Of a stretch of DNA of 26,818 nucleotides, positions 15,505 to 26,353 are shown one piece after another. The notes beneath the pieces were generated by a model that was not told the DNA's origin, searched no databases, and saw only the letters and a program-made list of their open reading frames with translations. Within the stretch, counting starts at the first letter, position 1, and each line of letters opens with the position of its first letter. Origin of the DNA: a virus; IMG/VR virus record IMGVR_UViG_3300038701_001591, positions 1 to 26,818 of that record; one strand, 5' to 3'. A program made the translations under genes and the position numbers.

Positions 15505-18500
15505 TACCGTGTCTCCGGTAGTTGCAAGGATGTGGCTACTTGATTTTCCACTGCATTCAATGCTTGTCTCAGCCAAAACACGTTTTGCCACGGAGCCATA
15601 AGCCGGGCTTGGTGTAATGTAGATTGTGTTGGGGAGTCGATGCCTGTGATAACACTGGCTGCTTTCTCTCCCAAATCAAAGCTCGGGCCAAGCGCCGCGC
15701 CAAGTAGGTTGGTCGCCCGCCGACGAGTTGTCCGCTTGTTCGCAAAGGTCACGAGATTCTGCGTTGCCGGGATACGTTGCGCAATTTCATACGGTTCAGA
15801 GAACACACCAAGCAAGCCTGAACGGGAGATAGCTTCGTCCATCCACTGACCTTGGTCAAATTTATTGGCCTCTGCCAACGCAGTGCCTCCTACGCTATTA
15901 GCCCAAAGATAATAGGAAACCGTTCCTAATGCAAGGGAAAAGGCCATACCGTTGACAAGAGCCATATCAGCCTGCTGTGCTCCAGACAACAACGAACGAT
16001 TTGTTGAGGCAAAGGTGAACGACTTGAACTGACCCAGCATAGAGAACGCCATATTTTCATCCATCCACGATGGCATGTCTGCGCCAGGAGTGATGATGAT
16101 TGAGTCTACATTTCGGTTTACCGCTGCACGGAATGCGCGGATGGTTCGGAGGTCTTCCCAATTCTCCGTATTCGGCAGAAGGAACCCATCGTCAAAGAGA
16201 TCACTCCCTCCCTCACGCTGCATCTCATTCCACATGCGGTTCGCCATTTGCTCGTCGATGCCGCTTTGCGCCAGCATGGTCTTTGCCGTTTTCATCTGTT
16301 TAGCACTAGACTTCTGCTTCCCCAACACCACAGCCATAGAATTGGTAAGTTCACCTATAGTAACGCTCGCAGCAATTTGCTTCATCTCAGCTGTCCAACG
16401 ATCGAACCCGGCGACAAAGCCAGTCTTATTCGCAGCAAACCCGATAGCCCGCTCGCCTACCGTTTTCCGTGAGGCATAATCATCCATCACATCCATCATA
16501 TGCTGCACGCGATTGTGCATGACAGGGTCCCAGGCTACGCCAATGCGACGAGCCTCGGCACGTGTCAACTTAATCCGCTCCATCCCCTTGGCGTACATCC
16601 CCCAGCCATTGGACAAGGTTTTCGCAAAGCCAAACCGCATGACCGGGCGACCAACATCCGGCACACTGGATAAAGCAACACTGCCCATATACCTTGCGAC
16701 GTTCATATCTTTCGCCACTCTTCCCATACGATACATAATCCCATCTGGGTTTTTGGGCACACCCCGCTGGTGACGAAGGCGGGATACAACCACTCGCATA
16801 TCCTCTTCCACAGACTTCTGCTTCCGGTTCAATGCGATGATGATGTCGGCTCGCTCATCCTTTGTAATAGGGACAGTCTCAACTTCGTTCAAATCCACTG
16901 GACCACCCTCGGCCCATTGCTTGTACAACGCCCGCTGTTTTGGCCGAACGTCGCTCTCAGACAGACGGGCCCGAAGACGGCTGAAATCTTCCCGCATTTC
17001 TCGGAACACAGGCGCTGCATTGACGCTACCAGTAGCACGATAGAGTTCAATGTCGGCAGAGATTTGACGAGTGTAAATTCGGGACAACCGTTCCATATCT
17101 GTCTCGAGGAATTTGGACTTGATCTCAAGAGGAATGTTCAACACCCTTGCCTTCTCTGGTCCTCGCTTACCGTTGAGAATTTCCAACCCTGCAACAGGAT
17201 TACGTAATCCTTGAATTTGCTGGGAAAGTTCTTCCCCCATTTCCTCCGCATGGGTGCGGAAGCTGGCTTCACCTCGATCAATATTGAGGTCTTCTGCCCC
17301 ACGCGCACGCCACTTAGTATCAAACGCATCCTCGAGGTCGATAAGGTCGCCTTCAATCTGCCGCTTGAGTTCTTCCAAGTTCTCCGGGCTAAGTTCTTCC
17401 ACCCGCTGTTCCAGCTTCTCCGCGCGCAAAGCACGACGAGCGTTAAGGTCGCGTACCCGCACGTTGTTCAGGTCTTGTACGGAGCGGAGCATGTTTTGCA
17501 TACCTTCGACATCGAAAGACTCAACGTTATCAATCTCACCGATCAGTTGCTCGGCTTTGGCATCCGCCTTAGCACGCCGCTCACCGAAGATCATAGCCTT
17601 ATTATATGCTGCAAACTTTTGCGCTTCGGTCAGAGGCTTCTTGTACAGACGGGCGATCTGCCGATCCTGTGTCTCCACCTTCTTCATGGCATTGCCTAGT
17701 TGCTTGAACAGCTTTTTCAACTTCGCTCCTTGCGCAGGTTCACCAACTTTATCCAACTCCTTCCGCAACCTCATCCCGGCGTTGAGCACGCGCTCGAGTG
17801 CGTTAAGGTCTTGCACTTCCAGCTTCTCAATCCGGTCTAGCAGTTCCTGTTGCACATCCTCGGACCGACCAGCGGCAAGGTTAAGTTCACGCTGCTCCGC
17901 TTTGAGGTTTGTCAGCCGCTTCCGCTGTTGCTTGAACGTAGGGTTATCATTCCGAAGATCGGACAACTCCTCTTTCAGTTCTTGCTCAAGCAGGTTCGGC
18001 TCATCCTCCACCGTAAGCTTTTTCGCCTCACGGATTTCCCGGCCCAAGCGCAGCTCTTCTTGATGCATCGCATCATACTCAGGATCATTGACAAGTTCGT
18101 CAATCTCCGACTGGATGTTTGCGTACTCTGCACGTGCCTCACTTGCTGTGAAGGACATGTTGTGCAGCCTGCGTTCGTACTTTGCCCGTTTCTTACTGAA
18201 CCGTTCATAGTCTTTCGCAAAAGCGTTTTGGCTTTGAAGTTCAGCATTGTCACTCAACATCTTAACAAAGCCTGCAGGGTCTTCTGCAATTTTCGTCTCA
18301 GAGAATACATGATTGACATACTTATGCGCGTCAGGTCCAAGGTTACCTTCCGGGTCAAACAGCTTTCCTACTTGATCCCCTCCGATCTTGCGGAACTGAT
18401 GTGCTTCTTCGGCGTATTCCACAATCCGCGCAGAAAGGTTTTCCCACGCTTTTGCCGCTTTATTAATCTCTGGGATTTCAGATGTTTCACCTGTTTGCGC

Positions 18501-19739
18501 AACACGAAAGACTTCATTGTTGAACTCTTCGTTAGACATCTTACTTTCTGGATTGGATAGCGCAGCTTTGACACGAGCGGACATTGCTCCTTGAAGTTCG
18601 TCGTCAGGACGACGGTTGCCAGTAATGTAGCGAGAGAACGAGTCGTCCAATTCCTGCAAGAACTGCCCTTCCAGAGCATCGTACTCCCGTACCCTCGCCT
18701 CGATTGTACCCTCACTCGCATGAGGACGAAAGTTAACATTGTCGTCTCCGCGCAAACCAGCGTCTGAAGCCTGCAGCATAAAGCGACGGGCGGCAGGAGA
18801 CTCTGTCTGCATTCCCACCCGTGTAACAGGGTTGAGCTTGGACAGGTACTTGTTCAGTATGCGTGAGACGAAGTTAGGGCTGTCAATACTCTGCGCCGGA
18901 CCACGACCCCCAGCAGACAGGGACTGATCATCCGTCCGTGCGCCTGAATACTTCGTCCGCGCGGCTTCCAGTCCTTCCTTCTCCGCAATCTCGAGGAACT
19001 CCAGTTCATCCGCATCCAGAGCCTTCTTCTCCGCCTTCGGCATCTTGCTCGGTTTGGGCAGAATGTCAACACGAGGCTCGGGGTTGCTGCCAAGGGGGTC
19101 AGTGTACTGTATGGCTCCTGGCCCTTGGCCACCACCCATATCACCCTCGAACAACTTCTTCTCTGCCGGAGTCATATACTTCGCAGCGCTACCCAGCAGT
19201 CCACCAAGCACCGTACCCGCAGCGATGCCAAGCAGTGCATCCCGTCCGGTATACGTCTCACGAGTGGCAAGCAATGCAAGTTCATCCGCAGATGCAGCGG
19301 CACCAGCATAGGCCAGCGTTTGCGCTACCCCTTTAAGCCCACGTGCCTGACCGATGAGCGGAATAGCGAGGGTAGGGGAGATTGAACCAGAGACAATCTC
19401 TGCGACCAACCCTCCGCCACCAGCGGCTTGCAGGATTTGCCGATCGGCAGTCTCCTTACGAATGCGATCTTCAATAGCTTTGAACTCATTGGGGGATTTG
19501 GCCACTGCGAGTTTATCTGAATGGTCCAGCCAAAGATCGCTTTGCCTCCCGTCTTCAACTGGATCATACCCCGGTTGCTCAGGAAAGGTCGGGCGTTGGA
19601 GGTAACGCAAACTACTTACGACAGGGTTAACCCCTGCAGCAGCGCCAAGCGTAGCCAGTACTCCCGGGCCTTCCTCCTCCGGTGCATCTCCGCGCCCAAA
19701 CCCGTAGGCAACTCCTTGCTTATTCGGAACGAAAACCAT
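15504..19739 (-). CDS. Large internal virion (DNA ejection) protein, gp16-like
   Basis: 1411 residues, the third internal protein in the T7 order (gp14, gp15, gp16). The N-terminus lacks a recognisable transglycosylase. Hydrophobic Gly/Ala-rich stretches occur at about 103-150 and 168-190 ([17 protein letters not shown]). The middle is a long charged coiled coil, rich in Glu, Lys, Arg and Leu. The last 400 residues are helical ([26 protein letters not shown]), with a hydrophobic stretch at about 1271-1290 ([13 protein letters not shown]). This is the architecture of proteins ejected to form a channel across the cell envelope. The start is 2 bases after the upstream TAA with an AAGGA site. Function is inferred from size and position. 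Confidence 0.75.
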   Translation of the reverse strand: MVFVPNKQGVAYGFGRGDAPEEEGPGVLATLGAAAGVNPVVSSLRYLQRPTFPEQPGYDPVEDGRQSDLWLDHSDKLAVAKSPNEFKAIEDRIRKETADRQILQAAGGGGLVAEIVSGSISPTLAIPLIGQARGLKGVAQTLAYAGAAASADELALLATRETYTGRDALLGIAAGTVLGGLLGSAAKYMTPAEKKLFEGDMGGGQGPGAIQYTDPLGSNPEPRVDILPKPSKMPKAEKKALDADELEFLEIAEKEGLEAARTKYSGARTDDQSLSAGGRGPAQSIDSPNFVSRILNKYLSKLNPVTRVGMQTESPAARRFMLQASDAGLRGDDNVNFRPHASEGTIEARVREYDALEGQFLQELDDSFSRYITGNRRPDDELQGAMSARVKAALSNPESKMSNEEFNNEVFRVAQTGETSEIPEINKAAKAWENLSARIVEYAEEAHQFRKIGGDQVGKLFDPEGNLGPDAHKYVNHVFSETKIAEDPAGFVKMLSDNAELQSQNAFAKDYERFSKKRAKYERRLHNMSFTASEARAEYANIQSEIDELVNDPEYDAMHQEELRLGREIREAKKLTVEDEPNLLEQELKEELSDLRNDNPTFKQQRKRLTNLKAEQRELNLAAGRSEDVQQELLDRIEKLEVQDLNALERVLNAGMRLRKELDKVGEPAQGAKLKKLFKQLGNAMKKVETQDRQIARLYKKPLTEAQKFAAYNKAMIFGERRAKADAKAEQLIGEIDNVESFDVEGMQNMLRSVQDLNNVRVRDLNARRALRAEKLEQRVEELSPENLEELKRQIEGDLIDLEDAFDTKWRARGAEDLNIDRGEASFRTHAEEMGEELSQQIQGLRNPVAGLEILNGKRGPEKARVLNIPLEIKSKFLETDMERLSRIYTRQISADIELYRATGSVNAAPVFREMREDFSRLRARLSESDVRPKQRALYKQWAEGGPVDLNEVETVPITKDERADIIIALNRKQKSVEEDMRVVVSRLRHQRGVPKNPDGIMYRMGRVAKDMNVARYMGSVALSSVPDVGRPVMRFGFAKTLSNGWGMYAKGMERIKLTRAEARRIGVAWDPVMHNRVQHMMDVMDDYASRKTVGERAIGFAANKTGFVAGFDRWTAEMKQIAASVTIGELTNSMAVVLGKQKSSAKQMKTAKTMLAQSGIDEQMANRMWNEMQREGGSDLFDDGFLLPNTENWEDLRTIRAFRAAVNRNVDSIIITPGADMPSWMDENMAFSMLGQFKSFTFASTNRSLLSGAQQADMALVNGMAFSLALGTVSYYLWANSVGGTALAEANKFDQGQWMDEAISRSGLLGVFSEPYEIAQRIPATQNLVTFANKRTTRRRATNLLGAALGPSFDLGEKAASVITGIDSPTQSTLHQARLMAPWQNVFWLRQALNAVENQVATSLQLPETR

Positions 19740-19741
19740 TC

Positions 19742-22546
19742 TTAAAATCCTTCCAGTTCTTTAAGCAATCGTTGCTTCTTCTGTTCAAGTGCGGGAGTGG
19801 CCAGTCCAGGGAACAAGGTGCTGCGCGCCTCTTCTAGTTCCTTCTCCACTTTCGCCAATTGCTCTTCCACTTCCACTTTCAATCGAGTGGGAACAGGGCT
19901 ATTGAAATTACGGTCAGGGTGAAGTTCCCGCAGTTCTTCTAGCTGCTCTACAGTCGCATCGTAGTCAGCAACCTCCGCTTCTGTCGGTTTATCATGTGAC
20001 ATAATCCGGGCTTCAAAGGCTGCCTTACGTTCTTTGAGCATAGCAACCTGCGCATTCTCGTCGATACGTGTGCGCATCTCGGGAGTGATTTCAGCGGCCC
20101 AGCGAATTGGCGCCCCATCATCATCCAGCATAACTTCAACCACACCCTGATCGTTGAGGAAGGCGACTTGATAGGACGCGTTGTTCAGCCCTGCTTTATC
20201 CTCAGCTTGATTGAATGCTTTACCTTCCTGCGCAGTTTGCGCATCGGGCATAAGCTGAAATTCCACGTCTGCGTCAAAGCCCAAATCATTTCTCGCCTGC
20301 AGGTCAATCCAGTCGTGCGAGCCTTGGATAGTTTGATAGAAGGTTTCGGGCGGGAACTTGGAAAGGGAGCGTCGCCCGCCAATTTCACTAACCGCCCAGT
20401 GTTTCTTAATCAACTGATCCGCATACGCTTTCGCGCCCGCTTCATCCTGCGTGACGAGATAGCCCTCAGTATACGCGGTTTGGTAGTCTTGCCGCAAGGC
20501 TGCGGATTGCCCAATAGTCATAGGCATAGAGGGTTCATCACCGGGCAATGCGGTTTCAAAGACTGAAGTAATTTCCGCATCGGTCACAGTTTCGGAAAAC
20601 AATTTCCGCCCTTGCTTCCTCACTTCGTTCACTGCCTGGCTTTGCGAGGGATCATTCACCACCTCAAGGCGTTCTCGAATTTGCTCAGGGGTGTACATCC
20701 CACGCAGGGCATTAACCAATTCCACTTGCCGCTTAGCGTTGTCGGACAGACCGCTGGTCCGCTCCAGCACGTTAGGGTCGGCAGAAGCTGCTGTGGACAA
20801 AACACCCAGTGCATATTCCCGAGATGCTGCATCATTACCAATTACCATAGAGTTCAACTGCTTGGCAATGTCGGATGGAAAGTACCCTGCACGACTAGCG
20901 ATGGGGAGAAGAGTCTGTTCCGCATAATCCGTATCACGCGCCAGTACCGCTTCTTCCCCTTGATTACCTAGCAAGGAGTTCAGGGCTTTGTTATCCTCGA
21001 GGGAAATGAACCCGCCATTCGTCAACGCTTCCCGAACTCGATTGGTTTGGCCAAAGTCATTCGCAGCTTGCTTGACAATGTTCTTCCACTTAGTCACATC
21101 AGTAGAATTATCCAATTGCCCTGACTTGATCAAGTTATCAAGATCGGCCAAAGTGTATTGGTTCTGCTGCGCTTGCATCATAAGCTGTTCAGTCTGCGCT
21201 TCCTTCTGCTGCTTTGCCGCAAGCGCCACATCACGATCACGTGCAGCCACAGCCGTTTGCGCTGAATTAGCCAACGACAGTTTATCCGTGAAAGAAATGT
21301 TAGCATACTTGGGGTCGTTCCAGACATCCGGTCCAGTGCTTGAACCAGTTCCGCCTCCAGCAATCCCGGCAGAACCACTGATGATATTGTAGAACGCATC
21401 GTCAGACATTGTACGGAAAGCTTCCCAGCCGCCACGCCCATCGTGCAGTGCATCCTTCATCGAGACAATCAATTCCCGATTACCTGACGTCAGCACTTGA
21501 TCGAAATTAGGTTCACCCGCACCTACTTGACGATTGTAGATATGACGAGCATAGTCAATAGCAATGCGATCTTGAGCTTCGGGGCTGAAGTCTGTGACAG
21601 GATTGTCTGGGTTTTTCGCATTGTACCGTTTAACGGCTGCGTCCCATGTAGAAGCAAGGAATTGATACTTGCCTGCTGCAGAGCTTTTCTTCCCTTTGTT
21701 TGGGCCTGATGTGATTGTGACATACTTCCTCGGATGGTCTGAGAAGTCGGTAATCTTTTCTCCACCATAAATCACGTCATAACGGTCGGAGCTTTCTTCC
21801 CGCGAAATCGCATTGAGAATACCCCGTTCGTGGGGGAGCAAACCAGCAGCCACGACATCGCCCTCAGACTTAGGCTCGACCGTGCCCTTGAAGTCTATGG
21901 CGTATTCGAGTTCTTTCTGATACTCCACGCGGTCAATGAACGCATTGGCCTGGTCGGTCAGGTCACGCTGGGCCGCCGCATCCAGATCGGACTTGCCGAT
22001 AAGTTCCAGCACGTTTGCCCGCGCTTCGTCCGCAGACATATCACCGGTAAGCACAGCGCTCGCCTGTGTGTTCATAGTCTGGTTAACGTCCTTGACGAAC
22101 TTCTCATTCCCGGCAGTGTACTCGTAGTTAAAGGCGGACGTGATAGCCCCCTCTTCATATGCGGCGACCTTAACGCGATACTCGTCTTGCAGTCGCGTGG
22201 GGAGGGACTGGATAAACTCTTCACTGGCCACAGCCAATTCATCGTTCGTCTGATTGGTAATGCCGGCAGCACTTTCACTTGTGTTCCGAATACGTTCAGC
22301 TTGTACCCGGTTCTGTTCCCCTTGCCAACGAACCCAGCGCTCTTGTGCGTCAAACCCTTCCGTCTTTTCCGCGCGTTGCTGTACGCGAAGGGACATGGCC
22401 TCCACGGCGCTTGTGGCATCATCCATGGCCCCGCCAAGGGTATCCAAGGCACGAGCGACGCCCGCCCCGAAAGCGTTAGGGTTAGCCCTTTGCGAGCTAT
22501 ACGTCTTAGCAGGACCACGTCCTGCAATACGATCACCAATAGCCAT
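19742..22546 (-). CDS. Internal virion protein with a GH104 (lambda R-like) lysozyme domain, gp15-like
   Basis: 934 residues in the T7 gp15 position. Residues about 235-395 resemble lambda R endolysin: ISREESS (Glu250/251, the likely catalytic acid), YDVIYGGE, FSDHPRK, SSAAGKYQFL, then DFSPEAQDRIAI. Lambda R is a GH104 lytic transglycosylase that cuts the glycan chain of peptidoglycan. The flanks are long helices with Gln- and Ala-rich stretches, and the C-terminus is a charged coiled coil (EQLAKVEKELEEARS) ending with KRLLKELEGF. The protein is probably packaged in the head and ejected with the DNA, opening the cell wall locally. T7 has its transglycosylase on gp16 instead. The start overlaps the gp14-like stop (TAATG). 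Confidence 0.82.
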   Translation of the reverse strand: MAIGDRIAGRGPAKTYSSQRANPNAFGAGVARALDTLGGAMDDATSAVEAMSLRVQQRAEKTEGFDAQERWVRWQGEQNRVQAERIRNTSESAAGITNQTNDELAVASEEFIQSLPTRLQDEYRVKVAAYEEGAITSAFNYEYTAGNEKFVKDVNQTMNTQASAVLTGDMSADEARANVLELIGKSDLDAAAQRDLTDQANAFIDRVEYQKELEYAIDFKGTVEPKSEGDVVAAGLLPHERGILNAISREESSDRYDVIYGGEKITDFSDHPRKYVTITSGPNKGKKSSAAGKYQFLASTWDAAVKRYNAKNPDNPVTDFSPEAQDRIAIDYARHIYNRQVGAGEPNFDQVLTSGNRELIVSMKDALHDGRGGWEAFRTMSDDAFYNIISGSAGIAGGGTGSSTGPDVWNDPKYANISFTDKLSLANSAQTAVAARDRDVALAAKQQKEAQTEQLMMQAQQNQYTLADLDNLIKSGQLDNSTDVTKWKNIVKQAANDFGQTNRVREALTNGGFISLEDNKALNSLLGNQGEEAVLARDTDYAEQTLLPIASRAGYFPSDIAKQLNSMVIGNDAASREYALGVLSTAASADPNVLERTSGLSDNAKRQVELVNALRGMYTPEQIRERLEVVNDPSQSQAVNEVRKQGRKLFSETVTDAEITSVFETALPGDEPSMPMTIGQSAALRQDYQTAYTEGYLVTQDEAGAKAYADQLIKKHWAVSEIGGRRSLSKFPPETFYQTIQGSHDWIDLQARNDLGFDADVEFQLMPDAQTAQEGKAFNQAEDKAGLNNASYQVAFLNDQGVVEVMLDDDGAPIRWAAEITPEMRTRIDENAQVAMLKERKAAFEARIMSHDKPTEAEVADYDATVEQLEELRELHPDRNFNSPVPTRLKVEVEEQLAKVEKELEEARSTLFPGLATPALEQKKQRLLKELEGF

Positions 22547-23151
22547 TAGACCACCAACCTTCTGCTGCGAATTTTGCTTACCTTGGCCGCGCCCGAGATA
22601 GCGGAACTGCCAATGTTAATGCCTGCTTCCAGGAATGCGAAACGACCAGCTCGATCGGCTTGATCAGCTTCCGAGCGGAAGTCGGCCCCTTGTTGCCGGA
22701 AGTTCTCAGCCCTATCCGCCCCTTGCTGGATTATCAGGGAAGTGTCCCGTGCCGCAAGTTGCGCCTGTGACTTACGGGAAAGTGCGTAACTTCCACTGCC
22801 GAGGTTCAGCCCACTTGCAGCTTGATTAGCAAGCAATTCCCCCATTTCAACTTGGGCAAATCTCCCACGTTGCTCAGCTTCTTCCTGCGCCTGCTGACTT
22901 GCATCGAGCGCATTGTTCTCTGCGATCGTTGCATTGTTTTCAGCCACCCTGCTTTGGTACTTTGACATCTGCACACTGGAGGCTAGCCCTGCCACGGCAC
23001 TGGCGATCTTAATCCCTGTGGAGATTTTAGCAAAGGTAGCGGCTGTCGCTGTTGCTGCAGTAGCCGTTGCCCCAGCCGCTGCCGCTCCACCTGCTGCCGC
23101 TGCCGCTCCGCCGCCAAAAATAGCAGCAAATGCTGCGGGAAATGCTTGCAT
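22546..23151 (-). CDS. Internal virion protein, gp14-like
   Basis: 201 residues in the T7 gp14 position. The N-terminal about 60 residues are a Gly/Ala-rich low-complexity hydrophobic region (FGGGAAAAAGGAAAAG and ATATAATATAATF), then IASAVAGLASSV, which may insert into the outer membrane. The rest is one long polar helix rich in Gln, Glu and Ala (AQEEAEQRGRFAQVEMGELL, AENFRQQGADFRSEADQADR), followed by a hydrophobic GINIGSSAISGA and a basic end. This is how gp14-like ejection proteins look. Both ends overlap neighbours by one base as TAATG. Sequence similarity to T7 gp14 itself is not obvious by eye; the call rests on composition and order. Confidence 0.7.
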   Translation of the reverse strand: MQAFPAAFAAIFGGGAAAAAGGAAAAGATATAATATAATFAKISTGIKIASAVAGLASSVQMSKYQSRVAENNATIAENNALDASQQAQEEAEQRGRFAQVEMGELLANQAASGLNLGSGSYALSRKSQAQLAARDTSLIIQQGADRAENFRQQGADFRSEADQADRAGRFAFLEAGINIGSSAISGAAKVSKIRSRRLVV

Positions 23152-23549
23152 TATTTCAGCCTTTCGTAAAGATGAATGTTACCATGTTCTGAGTGGAATT
23201 CCAGTCCAAAGAACTTGGCAAACTTTATTGTGATAGGGTTGTCTCGTTCGAGTTCCGCGTAGAAATTGTAGGGGTATTCAGAAAAGAACTCGGTTGAAAG
23301 TTCCCGCCCTCTACGGATTTGTGGTAGGGTAAACTCTATGTCAGCCATAGGCCCAAACATAATCAATGCTCGATTGGACAGCATAGTGGGGGAAAACAAT
23401 GCCATGACAGCGAGAAGCTTCCCGTCCTCAATCAGGAGGAACCGCTCACGTGAGCGCTCTTGGAAGTAGTTCAACACTTCCTCCCCAGCGTAGTTTACCG
23501 TTTTGCGCAAGAACCCGTCAGGGATGCTATCAACTTTAACCAAATGCAT
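23151..23549 (-). CDS. gp13-like / GNAT-like virion-assembly protein
   Basis: 132 residues from the ATG at 23549, which overlaps the TGA of tail tubular B (TGATG); an earlier in-frame ATG at 23702 is inside that gene and is unlikely. Its layout resembles small acetyltransferase-like T7 gp13 proteins: a strand around RERFLLIEDGKLLAVMALFS, then a C-terminal AELERDNPITIKFAKFFGLE helix and a final strand (GNIHLYERLK). The N-terminal part is helical (YAGEEVLNYFQERS). In T7, gp13 is needed for internal protein assembly. No acetyl-CoA pyrophosphate loop is obvious, so enzymatic activity is not implied. Position matches T7 gene 13. Confidence 0.6.
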   Translation of the reverse strand: MHLVKVDSIPDGFLRKTVNYAGEEVLNYFQERSRERFLLIEDGKLLAVMALFSPTMLSNRALIMFGPMADIEFTLPQIRRGRELSTEFFSEYPYNFYAELERDNPITIKFAKFFGLEFHSEHGNIHLYERLK

Positions 23550-26353
23550 CACTCTTCCCCCACATCTAGCTTGGCAACTAGACCAAGGATACCACAAGGG
23601 AGAGGGTAGGCTTGCTCCCAGTAAATTTGAGAAGAACGTTCGTAAGTGGAGTCGATGAAGATACTCGATACATCCGTGCGGATGCCTAGAGTCTCGCCCC
23701 AATCTTCGTCACTACGATCCGGCATTTCTTCCAGCGTATCCCAGGAGTCCCCAAAGGCCAAGCCCCGTGTGTTGTAGAGGCGGGGGATAACGCTGAAGAT
23801 TTTCTTGACCTGGCCCTCGGTTACTTGATTTGCAAGCACCAGTGGAAGGGATGCCCCACGCGCCTTGTACTGCAGGCCTACGTAAATCTTGGTTGAGGGA
23901 AAGGGAATAGTGATGGAACCGTTAGTGACCAAGCGGTCAACCTGCGCATCGCCGTCGAAATTGACGGATACGAGCTCCCCTTCCAAATGCCACAAGCCAG
24001 TGATCTCTGTAATAGGTACACCGATTGACCACTCTCCCGCAGCTTCGGGCAAGGGAATAGGGTTGGTAGAACGCTGAGGTATCACTTGGTTTGCATCGCG
24101 GAGATACGTTGCTGTGATTTCACGAGGTCCAGTATACGCATCAACTTCCAGCTTACCCCCAGCGAAGTAGATAATGCTCCCAACATCAGCTGCGGTGAAT
24201 ACGTCGGCATCAGTGGTTAGGGTTACTGTACCCTCAATGCCGCTAGCGGAAAGTGTTGCTGCGCGGGACTGGGGAAGATAGGCAAGGCCACAATCCACTC
24301 CCCAGAAGTTTTCCGCCAAAGTATCATCACGGAAAGGCACGCGCTCGAAGAACTGCTGCCAAGTACCTTGGAGATAACGGTCAACGATTTGGTAGAGGTA
24401 CGTGCCATCGGCCTCATCAATCTCAATGCAATCCCTGTACAGACCATTTGTCGTGCGACGTGTCCAGCCGAACACCTCTTGCTCCCGCACGTAAGTGAAC
24501 ATGAGCATGGTCCCGTCTTCGCGAGGCATGTAGACAAGTTTGTAAGGATCAGGGCTGTGTACCATTCGACGGATACGTTTGCCTCTCCCGATCAAGTGGG
24601 AAGCGAGGATGGATAGGTCTTGTAACTGGAAGCTTTCAGTATACTCGGTGTAAAGCAGGGCATTGACACTAGCGTCATTCTTGGCGACGTAGATGATGTC
24701 GAGATTGATCCCGATGGGAGGGGTAGTGGATACGCCCCCGTACACTTGAGGTTCCGCCAAAGCATTGACGCCCGAGACCGCCTTGCCCGTTTCGGCACGA
24801 AGTCGCTGGATGGACTCATCCGTAAAGATAAGCAAACCGTTCTGCAGCGCCAATGCGTGACGGATAGGACGAACAGCTTTACTGTCAATTGTGAAACTAT
24901 ACCCATCGCCTGCGTTCACAACCTCAGACACATCATAGTTATCCAAGGCGGTCAGCCCTGGCTTACTCGCCCAAAGGGTAGCAGGGAAATCTGCAGTGGA
25001 AAAGTAAACCCCACGCTGTTGGAAGATGCGGAAAATTGCAGGGTGTGACTGATCCACAGTCCCCTGTGTGATAATGTCAAAGGTAGCGCCAGTGCCACCG
25101 CCAGTATCGCCAAGTGTAACCGTAGGGCTGGTGTAGCCACTACCCCCATCAATGATCTGCACGCCCGTGATAGTGCCAGAGCTATCCACTAGGGGATAAC
25201 CGGTAAAGCCACTGCCCGGTCCGCCAATTGTCATAGTGGTTTCTTTGTCGTACCCGGAACCCGCTGCAGTGATGTTGATCTGCGTAATGGTATTTTCGGC
25301 AAAGGGATTGAAGTTGCTCGGAGGCGTTTTGCTGAAATCCGGTGTTACGTTGTTGTCAGTGAACTGAGTGCCGGAAGTGGAACCAATAAAGTTCAGCCGC
25401 GCACCCCGCACAATCTCAGAACCCGCGTTAAGCACAAGGCTGCGGTAGACATTGTACTTAACTGCGTTGGCAACAGGTGCCCAGTTGAGCGTATAGTACC
25501 CCAGCGTAGAAGTGTAATTCAACATAGTGAACTCGAGATAGTAATCGCTGATCACACTCTCAATGCCGTCTGAGTCCACGCTAGTTACAGCGAATGATGT
25601 ACCGGCAGTGCCTGCGGCAGAGGGGCTACCCGTAAGTCCTGTGGGTGGCGCAAGTGACGCACCAGTGGTAGGGGACTCCAACACCCAATCAAGCGTACTG
25701 TTGAATCGCAAGATGCGGCGATCGTAGTTGATGTGCGTAAGGCGAAGAGTATTGTACCGCTGCTCTACATCCAGTGTCTCAAGGTCTTCCCGTTGGTAGG
25801 GAGTAGTGACAGTGTACGCTCGTTCCACTGACATTCCGGACACAAGTGCATCCATGGCCGAAGTGTCTACCGGCACGCCACGTGAGTCGAGTAGTTCGAA
25901 TGTGTTGGCGGTTGAGTTGTCGATGTAGAAATAGCGATTATTCAACTCTTCGAGGCCAACGCCAGTGGCAATACGAACGATGTCCCCATCCGAGTACCCG
26001 TGGGAATTGGAAGTAAACACTCCAGGATCGGCCAAAGTTGCAGCAGTTATAGATGCACTGGCTTCCACAACATACTGGTTATTCTGTACAAAGCGCAGCT
26101 TGCCTTCCGTGAAGATAAGAACGAAGTCTGCCAACGTCCCTTGAAACCGGGCGAGCCGAGCATCCCGCTCAAAACTCGTAGGCCCGCCCAATTCACTACC
26201 AGCTGCAGATAGCAGTCCTCCACGATAATCCACGAACATGTTTTCGGCCTCGGCCACACCGAGTTCGTACTTGGAAAGATCGGACCTTCCCCAGAAACCC
26301 TTGTTCACTTCCCCTGTGACAAAGGCGTATAGAATTTTGTTTTCGAGGCTCAT
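23549..26353 (-). CDS. Tail tubular protein B (gp12-like nozzle/stabilisation protein)
   Basis: 934 residues, the position and length class of T7 gp12 and related tail-nozzle proteins. The N-terminus (SKYELGVAEAENMFVDYRGGL) and the later FGWTRRTTNGLYRDCIEI and VYMPREDGTMLMFTYVREQE motifs are characteristic. An FN3-like domain lies at about residues 265-330 (YTLNWAPVANAVKYNVYRS), followed by a Gly-rich segment with two GSGY units (AAGSGYDKETTMTIGG and IDGGSGYTSPTV) at about 355-420. The C-terminal half is a beta-propeller-like region. It forms the distal tail tube and joins the fibres and adaptor. Its start overlaps the tail tubular A stop as ATGA, and its stop overlaps the next start as TGATG. 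Confidence 0.85.
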   Translation of the reverse strand: MSLENKILYAFVTGEVNKGFWGRSDLSKYELGVAEAENMFVDYRGGLLSAAGSELGGPTSFERDARLARFQGTLADFVLIFTEGKLRFVQNNQYVVEASASITAATLADPGVFTSNSHGYSDGDIVRIATGVGLEELNNRYFYIDNSTANTFELLDSRGVPVDTSAMDALVSGMSVERAYTVTTPYQREDLETLDVEQRYNTLRLTHINYDRRILRFNSTLDWVLESPTTGASLAPPTGLTGSPSAAGTAGTSFAVTSVDSDGIESVISDYYLEFTMLNYTSTLGYYTLNWAPVANAVKYNVYRSLVLNAGSEIVRGARLNFIGSTSGTQFTDNNVTPDFSKTPPSNFNPFAENTITQINITAAGSGYDKETTMTIGGPGSGFTGYPLVDSSGTITGVQIIDGGSGYTSPTVTLGDTGGGTGATFDIITQGTVDQSHPAIFRIFQQRGVYFSTADFPATLWASKPGLTALDNYDVSEVVNAGDGYSFTIDSKAVRPIRHALALQNGLLIFTDESIQRLRAETGKAVSGVNALAEPQVYGGVSTTPPIGINLDIIYVAKNDASVNALLYTEYTESFQLQDLSILASHLIGRGKRIRRMVHSPDPYKLVYMPREDGTMLMFTYVREQEVFGWTRRTTNGLYRDCIEIDEADGTYLYQIVDRYLQGTWQQFFERVPFRDDTLAENFWGVDCGLAYLPQSRAATLSASGIEGTVTLTTDADVFTAADVGSIIYFAGGKLEVDAYTGPREITATYLRDANQVIPQRSTNPIPLPEAAGEWSIGVPITEITGLWHLEGELVSVNFDGDAQVDRLVTNGSITIPFPSTKIYVGLQYKARGASLPLVLANQVTEGQVKKIFSVIPRLYNTRGLAFGDSWDTLEEMPDRSDEDWGETLGIRTDVSSIFIDSTYERSSQIYWEQAYPLPCGILGLVAKLDVGEE

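Noticed and set aside
15504-15591. Upstream start for the tail fibre at 15591
   Set aside because: Overlaps the gp16-like gene by 29 codons; the ATG at 15504 begins the T7-like fibre domain and overlaps the stop.
17254-18063. 269-aa Ser/Arg-rich open frame on the + strand
   Set aside because: Antisense shadow of the coiled-coil region of the gp16-like protein; the Ser/Arg bias mirrors Glu/Lys/Leu codons.
21830-22549. 239-aa open frame on the + strand
   Set aside because: Antisense to the gp15-like gene, which has clear GH104 motifs and coupled starts.
23549-23702. Upstream start for the gp13-like protein at 23702
   Set aside because: It would place 51 extra residues inside the tail tubular B gene. 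The ATG at 23549 forms TGATG with the upstream stop, in line with the other junctions.
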